A stretch of 13,959 nt of DNA. Origin: Paracoccaceae bacterium (GTDB lineage Bacteria > Pseudomonadota > Alphaproteobacteria > Rhodobacterales > Rhodobacteraceae). This document shows, in pieces, positions 12,901 to 13,959 of this stretch. The notes under the pieces are model-generated. The model searched no databases, was not told the origin of the DNA, and saw only the letters and a list, made by a program, of their open reading frames with translations. The stretch spans positions 1 through 13,959 of the forward strand of contig WFTU01000338.1 of assembly GCA_015485375.1 (NCBI GenBank), written 5' to 3'. Each line of letters starts with the position of its first letter. The first letter of the stretch is position 1. The position numbers were made by a program, and so were the translations under genes.

Positions 12901-13959
12901 CGCGGGGCGCTTCGATGGTGCCCACGACCAGATGGCGACGATTGTTCGCGAAGGCGAAAGCATTGCGCGCGAAATCATCGACCAGATGGCAAAGGAAAAG
13001 ACCGGCGAGATCCACACGCCCGAAAGGGACGAAGCTACCGGCGAATGGGAATCGGACGGCTCCCCTATGGGTCGCGCGCTGGAATGGCTGCAAAACGTCG
13101 AGGCAATGGGCCTTCCGTCGGACACGGTCGATCAGCGCGCAAGTGACGGCATAAAGCCAGTCGCGCAGCCAAAGCCCATGCCCGCCGGCCAGGTGTTCCC
13201 GCCGGTCAAGAAAACCATCAACCTCGACCTGATTGCCAAAAAGGAAGGGTTTATTTCCCCGGAAGAAGCAGCCCAAAGGCTTCAATTCTGGAAAGATACG
13301 GCGGCACGCATTGGTGAGACCGAAGCCAACAAGCGCAAGATCATCGTCTCCCTGTTCGATTACACCGGCGCGTGGTCTCAACCCTTCGTCGATGCCGGCT
13401 ATCAGGTCATCCGCCATGACATAAAGGTGGGTTCGAACCTTCTCTACGACGCATGGGTTGCCGAACAACTGGACGAGCACCGGCAGGCCGGTCTTGAGGT
13501 CTATGGCGTGCTGTCCGCCTGCCCCTGCACCACGTTTTCCGGCGCTGGCGCGCGCTGGTGGAAGGATCTGCACGACAAGGAAAGCCCCGAGGCCCTGGTC
13601 AAGGTATTCGGCGAACAGGCGCTTGCCTCCGGTGCCAAATCGCCGCTGGAATACAACAAGATGCTTGTCGAGGCGACGCGCGAAATTGTCCGCCTCACCA
13701 ACCCCACCGGCTTCCATGTTCTCGAAAACCCGATCGGCCGGATTGAGAAGGCCGCCGGCATGCCAAAGCCGACGCTGCGCTTCCACCCGCACAATTTCGG
13801 AGATCCATACACCAAGCGCACGCAACTGTTCGGCCCCATGCGCACCGACCTGCCGCTTGCCAACGTCGAGCCGGTGGAAGGCTCGAAAATGCAGTCGAAA
13901 CTGCGCGGCGACAATCCGGCGGACAAGGAAAAGCGCTCCACGACACCGGAGGGCTTCGC
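9989..13959 (+). CDS. Giant polyvalent-type virion protein with C-terminal cytosine-methyltransferase-like domain (partial, open at window end)
   Basis: Open for 1,323 full codons and still open at the edge. An in-frame TGA at 9974-9976 makes 9989 the first start. Order by residue: Gln-rich start; ~36-118 helical domain with 'VPANVLFAIAESS'; ~250-290 and ~342-443 Gly/Ala-rich hydrophobic segments flanking 'ALEEGLQEAAETIA' (386-399); ~444-545 Pro/Gly/Ala/Ser linker; ~560-610 small beta module; ~765-800 coiled-coil-like helix; ~812-850 module 'PFASEKAATQALRNRRLN' ending 'DGGFIAEP'; ~850-915 linker; ~916-1075 charged helices; ~1117-1323 methyltransferase-like domain. Its place after the ejection genes and this domain mosaic fit phage 'polyvalent proteins' thought to be packaged and injected to counter host defences. 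That role is inference. Large antisense frames here are shadows. Confidence 0.75.
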   Translation, partial: MASNIFAQSPLEYELSNIRGLRPRSAQPQQQQAVDPKQFIDGIATKYNVPANVLFAIAESSRANDVREIQSEVEGYAAQISQYAASGKPVEGFLKERFGANAEPLLERSYQIADALYPAQEPEKGGLGQTAKDLALQAAGSVVKGVGAAVEGAGRVYEESNLLGNRSQEYRLTIDDNGKVSIDYKPREAPQGPIAELSQKAGDKVRGVGEWMQSGVSKEAKQALQASTPDGDLFKPWTWTLGKNPSIKGYAMLSADVFGSLVSVVAASIMAGPVGAAAVGGAQGAGAAAEQARGVIDEMASTVDGNGVSVLERESAYYREAIASGKSPEEALRLTKEAASQVAAIYTAPISAFGGAATSKILSSGFRNAAGRSFARQMSRTGATSALEEGLQEAAETIATRFGVEAGAGVDLNVTDGTFGDFLMGAIGGAPFGAGSGGIGGARGKEAGDGNNPEDGGATPSDGPTPNDNNQAYGASPQPDSGSPGGESGSSPDEGAAAPDAAPPPPPGGPDAGSGAAPYELAQEDMVAPPPPMDGVARAADEVAAVQDTIAPAQEETIFPDMKPGKDVVLTDPDGRRIDAVFLGETDGGVRVRVAGEPITLTRQEFDAAMNGSKAAEGAQANPASDLAKGVGGIGSGAVDSLYDHLWSRIQQGQVTETSNGDPSPVLQAAKSIIENGRPLTREDIPALAAEVVRAQEGGDFQAAMRKIVKDWAPGSLNPAETQVKPDLRSDPTGPAKEALDAARQAQPRAKTDAEPQTSAQALERVSFIEQQAKTSGWNARLTKLRDKYTKMAANLSEQEAGAPAQVQMKQDGTPFASEKAATQALRNRRLNPKDYNITPAPDGGFIAEPKKEENIAANPVDQGVAAKTATEPNANPAHDTATEVSPDQQADIVPPATNAAPKAKGQEAVAQKPNGYSYKLADSLSTKGQNTLAKYRDSTGGETVGEIDAVVRRAEAELRRKGKDIRQADDAGRFDGAHDQMATIVREGESIAREIIDQMAKEKTGEIHTPERDEATGEWESDGSPMGRALEWLQNVEAMGLPSDTVDQRASDGIKPVAQPKPMPAGQVFPPVKKTINLDLIAKKEGFISPEEAAQRLQFWKDTAARIGETEANKRKIIVSLFDYTGAWSQPFVDAGYQVIRHDIKVGSNLLYDAWVAEQLDEHRQAGLEVYGVLSACPCTTFSGAGARWWKDLHDKESPEALVKVFGEQALASGAKSPLEYNKMLVEATREIVRLTNPTGFHVLENPIGRIEKAAGMPKPTLRFHPHNFGDPYTKRTQLFGPMRTDLPLANVEPVEGSKMQSKLRGDNPADKEKRSTTPEGF
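13337..13959 (+). other. C5-cytosine-methyltransferase-like domain within the giant protein
   Basis: Residues ~1117-1323. 'SLFDYTGAWSQPFVDAGYQV' (1121-1140) fits motif I, the AdoMet-binding start, though the classical FxGxGG is modified to FDYTGAW. 'SACPCTTFSGAGARWW' carries the Pro-Cys pair (Pro1179, Cys1180) expected for the catalytic nucleophile. 'ENPIGRIEKAAG' (from Glu1246) corresponds to the ENV/ENP motif VI. 'FGDPYTKRTQLFG' with Lys1276-Arg1277-Thr1278 and 'NVEPVEGSKMQSKL', then 'RSTTPEGFA', match the later conserved parts of this phage-type family as I recall it. A separate target-recognition domain is not obvious. It may be active, or a DNA-binding relic. Confidence 0.72.

Noticed and set aside
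12644..13825. 393-codon open frame on the - strand
   Set aside because: It lies entirely antisense to the giant gene, whose + frame is continuous and carries methyltransferase motifs. The - translation shows no recognisable domain, and long antisense frames are expected in GC-rich DNA.
1..13959. CRISPR array, tRNA/rRNA genes, transposon or attachment site
   Set aside because: No regularly spaced repeats, cloverleaf sequence, transposase motif or flanking duplication was seen on either strand by eye.

Overview
This window looks like the late virion-morphogenesis region of a short-tailed (podovirus-type) phage or prophage. All genes are on the + strand, packed nearly end to end with ATGA-type overlaps, and the DNA is GC-rich. 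Protein style and base composition suggest an alphaproteobacterial host; that is an inference from composition, since no host gene or attachment site is present. No tRNA, rRNA, CRISPR array, insertion sequence or replication/lysogeny gene was seen, and the longest gap between genes is 94 bases.

Layout. (1) 1-1037: the end of an upstream gene (probably capsid), a capsid-associated/decoration-type protein, and a small protein with an acidic linker and a C-terminal HeH/LEM/SAP-like helical motif. (2) 1087-4025: the neck and tail tube, made of two tandem adaptor/tail-tubular-A-like proteins and a tail nozzle (tail-tubular-B-like) protein. (3) 4029-6384: a tail fibre whose last ~137 residues lie in DNA of clearly lower GC, followed by two small fibre-linked proteins joined by start/stop overlaps. 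(4) 6398-9894: a degenerate GNAT-fold protein, an ejection-type protein ending in an S74/intramolecular-chaperone-like domain, a muramidase-like peptidoglycan hydrolase, and a helical ejection-type protein that shares an N-terminal motif with the muramidase. (5) 9989 to the window end: one giant open frame of at least 1,323 residues, still open at the edge. It joins a helical 'VPxNVLxAIAES' N-terminal domain, Gly/Ala-rich hydrophobic segments, long Pro/Gly/Ala linkers, small modules, and a C-terminal domain with recognisable C5-cytosine-methyltransferase-like motifs.

How they may work together: adaptors and nozzle form the short tail, the fibre binds the host, the muramidase opens peptidoglycan, and the ejection proteins form a conduit. 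The giant protein fits the published 'polyvalent protein' concept (Iyer, Aravind and colleagues; compare P1 DarB): a multi-domain protein thought to be packaged in the virion and delivered with the DNA to protect it or alter the host. The coupling of this giant methyltransferase-bearing protein to the ejection gene cluster is the most interesting part of the window. Its function is inferred from motifs and has not been tested.
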